Shown piece after piece: positions 13,927 through 15,427 of a stretch of DNA of 15,427 nt. Each line of letters starts with the position of its first letter. Within the stretch, counting starts at the first letter, position 1. The notes below the pieces were generated by a model. The model ran no database searches. It was not told the DNA's origin and saw only the letters and a program-made list of their open reading frames with translations. The stretch is from Armatimonadota bacterium. GTDB lineage: Bacteria > Armatimonadota > Fervidibacteria > Fervidibacterales > Fervidibacteraceae. The DNA is taken from contig JANZZQ010000016.1 in NCBI GenBank assembly GCA_026419315.1, positions 1 through 15,427 of the forward strand, read 5' to 3'. Both the position numbers and the translations under genes were made by a program.

Positions 13927-14292
13927 TTACGCCGCTGGCGCTAATTCCTCAAGTTGCGCCCTTTCTTCCACATCAGCGGGCACAAAAAAGTCAAGGTGCC
14001 TCAAAGTTAACTGCATTGGGTCCCATTGAACCTCTTTCAGAACCGCGTCAAACTCAAGGACCTCGTTGCCAGTGTCAATCCGAAGTTTCAACGATTTCCC
14101 TGTTTCGGGCACGGTTGTGCCCAGAACTTTTCGGATTTCGGAGGCTGACAATTTTATCGGCAAGTTCCCGTTTGGAACCGCCTTCCCATAGATGACAGCA
14201 GGGATGAAACCCTGACGGCGCAGCCGCCGCGACGGGCGCGTCCCTATTTCCCGGCAGGAACGAACCCATGCATTCAGCACTTGCTCCGTCAT
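13927..14292 (-). CDS. rplY: 50S ribosomal protein L25 (short form of the CTC family)
   Basis: L25 binds 5S rRNA in the large ribosomal subunit. The 121-residue product shows the 5S-binding domain: RRLRRQGFIPAVIYGKAVP at about residues 22-40, a central beta region (LKLRIDTGNEVLEFDAVLKEVQWDP) and LRHLDFF near residue 97. It is longer than the 94-residue E. coli L25 but stops shortly after the HLDF motif, where CTC/TL5 proteins continue into a second beta domain of about 90 residues. It therefore looks like a CTC protein that has lost its C-terminal domain. GGAGGTGA lies 7 nt before ATG 14292, a near-perfect ribosome binding site fitting high expression. The partner gene pth lies downstream. 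Confidence 0.93.
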   Translation of the reverse strand: MTEQVLNAWVRSCREIGTRPSRRLRRQGFIPAVIYGKAVPNGNLPIKLSASEIRKVLGTTVPETGKSLKLRIDTGNEVLEFDAVLKEVQWDPMQLTLRHLDFFVPADVEERAQLEELAPAA

Positions 14293-14618
14293 GAAGTCTC
14301 ACCTCCGCGTCTCTATGGGAGTTTAGGAAAGCCGTGAAGCCGAATTGAAAATTTTGAAACACTTCACAGCAAATGAAAAGCCGGAGAGGACGAAACCTAA
14401 CGGCTGAGCTTGCTCACGAAACTGCAGCGACTCCTCACCCTTAATCCTGTCCAAAATGTTGGCGCCGAAACGGATGAGTGCCCTAAAAGATAAAGTCAAG
14501 GTGGGAGGGTAAAGCTTCCGACGAACTCAAGAAACCGCATGCACAAAAGGGATTGCCCTCCCAAAGGCATAATCAAATGCACACACCATCAAAACGCAAA
14601 ACGAAAGGGGTATGGTGA
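14293..14618. other. 326-bp divergent intergenic region between rplY and the asparaginase gene
   Basis: No gene is supportable. Two structures stand out: a small palindrome TGAGC-TT-GCTCA (14405-14416), and TGGGAGGG (14502-14509) complementary to CCCTCCCA (14556-14563) across 46 nt. Both divergent promoters should lie here, but only weak boxes are seen (TTGCTG-17-TTCAAT toward rplY; CATAAT at 14569-14574 toward asparaginase without a -35). Confidence 0.55.
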
Positions 14619-15427
14619 ATGGAGCCGTTGAGGGTTGAATTCGTTCGCAAAAACACCGTTGAGGCAATTCATCTCGTCCACGCAGTTGCCCTTGACGAAA
14701 ACGGAAAGCAAATCATCGCCTTCGGCGACCCAGAACTTGTGACCTATTGGCGCAGCACAGCCAAGCCATTACAAGCGATGGCTGTGGTTTTAAGCGGCGC
14801 AGCCGATGCTTTCAACTTGAGCGCCAAAGAGTTGGCAATCGCTTGCGGTTCTCACTTCGGAAGCACCGAACATGTCGCAGTCGTGGAAGAGATGTTGGCG
14901 AAGGCAGGTTTGAAGGAATCTCACCTTCAATGCGGCATCCATGAACCTTACGATTCAGAGGAGCGAAACCGTTTGATCCGTGAAGGGCTTAAACCTTCCC
15001 GGCTTCACAGCAACTGTTCCGGCAAACACGCAGCGATGCTGTTGACAGCGAAACATCTCGGTGCACCTTTAGACACTTACCGCCAACCCAACCATCCAGT
15101 CCAACAAATCATCGTCCAAGTTTTGATGGCGGCGACCGGTGAACAAAACTTGCCCGAAACCGTTGTTGCCGATGGCTGTGGCGCCCCCATTTGGGCTTCA
15201 TCCCTTCGCTCAATTGCTTTGGCTTTCCACAGGTTCACAACGCAAACTTTGCCCGACCTTGACACTTCCCTTCCAATTGAACTCACTGCAAAAGAAGCAG
15301 CGAAAAGGTTAGTTGAGGCGATGGCTAAACACCCTGAAATGGTTTCGGGCAAAGGCGTGTGGAACACAAGGTTCATTGAAGCGACCAACGGTCGCTTTAT
15401 CGGCAAAGGCGGGGCTGAAGGTTTGTT
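14619..15427 (+). CDS. L-asparaginase II family protein (Rhizobium/thermolabile type), 3' truncated
   Basis: The product belongs to the asparaginase II family, unrelated to the E. coli AnsA/AnsB fold, which hydrolyses asparagine to aspartate and ammonia. Visible in 269 residues are the family segments STAKPLQAMAVV, ACGSHFGSTEHV, the SNCSGKHAAML motif, DGCGAPIW and KHPEMVSGKG. The cysteines and the Ser/Lys pair of SNCSGKH correspond to the conserved active-site region of this family. About 60-70 residues should lie beyond the window's right end. ATG 14619 is supported by AGGGG 8 nt upstream and an in-frame stop codon immediately before it (14616-14618). It is divergent from rplY. The assignment rests on whole-length resemblance; substrate preference is inferred. 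Confidence 0.9.
   Translation, partial: MEPLRVEFVRKNTVEAIHLVHAVALDENGKQIIAFGDPELVTYWRSTAKPLQAMAVVLSGAADAFNLSAKELAIACGSHFGSTEHVAVVEEMLAKAGLKESHLQCGIHEPYDSEERNRLIREGLKPSRLHSNCSGKHAAMLLTAKHLGAPLDTYRQPNHPVQQIIVQVLMAATGEQNLPETVVADGCGAPIWASSLRSIALAFHRFTTQTLPDLDTSLPIELTAKEAAKRLVEAMAKHPEMVSGKGVWNTRFIEATNGRFIGKGGAEGL

Overview
The window is bacterial chromosome, about half G+C. It carries an ordinary set of housekeeping genes around one very unusual non-coding block. MEP-pathway ispE, bacterial Pth, ribosomal protein L25, AccD and RibF settle the domain as Bacteria. Shine-Dalgarno sequences are strong (GGAGG or GAGGTG), and GTG and TTG starts look common. The mix of genes (archease, a HisG relative of the long form, a cytidylate-kinase-like protein next to ispE) would suit an uncultured deep-branching or thermophilic phylum, for example the Armatimonadota/Fervidibacter neighbourhood. 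That placement is a guess from general style and not from a marker gene.

Left arm (1-4043): the end of a CPBP-family membrane protease; a HisG-like protein that lacks the whole catalytic domain II; accD on the minus strand; ribF on the plus strand; and a minus-strand pair, archease followed by a PAP2 phosphatase, whose tail runs antisense into ribF.

Central block (4044-7804): about 3.76 kb in which I can support no gene. It holds three near-perfect ParB-binding parS sites (4147, 4340, 5303), several perfect short inverted repeats, an AT-rich patch and a possible gene relic. The two genes that border it point away from it (archease to the left, hisC to the right). I read it as a chromosomal centromere/origin-proximal region. 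No dnaA, parA or parB is present and I saw no convincing DnaA-box cluster, so oriC itself is not shown.

Right arm (7805-15427): hisC with an extended -10 promoter and a stem-loop at the predicted transcript start. Next comes a tightly coupled five-gene plus-strand operon: cytidylate-kinase-like, ispE, a degenerate HD-GYP protein with an unknown C-terminal domain, a small three-helix membrane protein and a MobA-like nucleotidyltransferase. ATGA or GTGA overlaps or a 1-nt gap join its members, and a structured leader precedes the first gene. rplY and pth follow on the minus strand, with the stop codon of pth overlapping that of the nucleotidyltransferase. A type II L-asparaginase gene runs off the right edge. 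The association of ispE, a nucleotidyltransferase, rplY and pth recalls the ispE-glmU-prs-ctc-pth neighbourhood near oriC in Bacillus, which fits the parS evidence.

The most interesting items are the parS cluster in the gene-free block, the HisG homologue without its PRPP-binding domain, the leader that could switch the ribosome binding site of the kinase-ispE operon, and the degenerate HD-GYP protein inside an isoprenoid operon.
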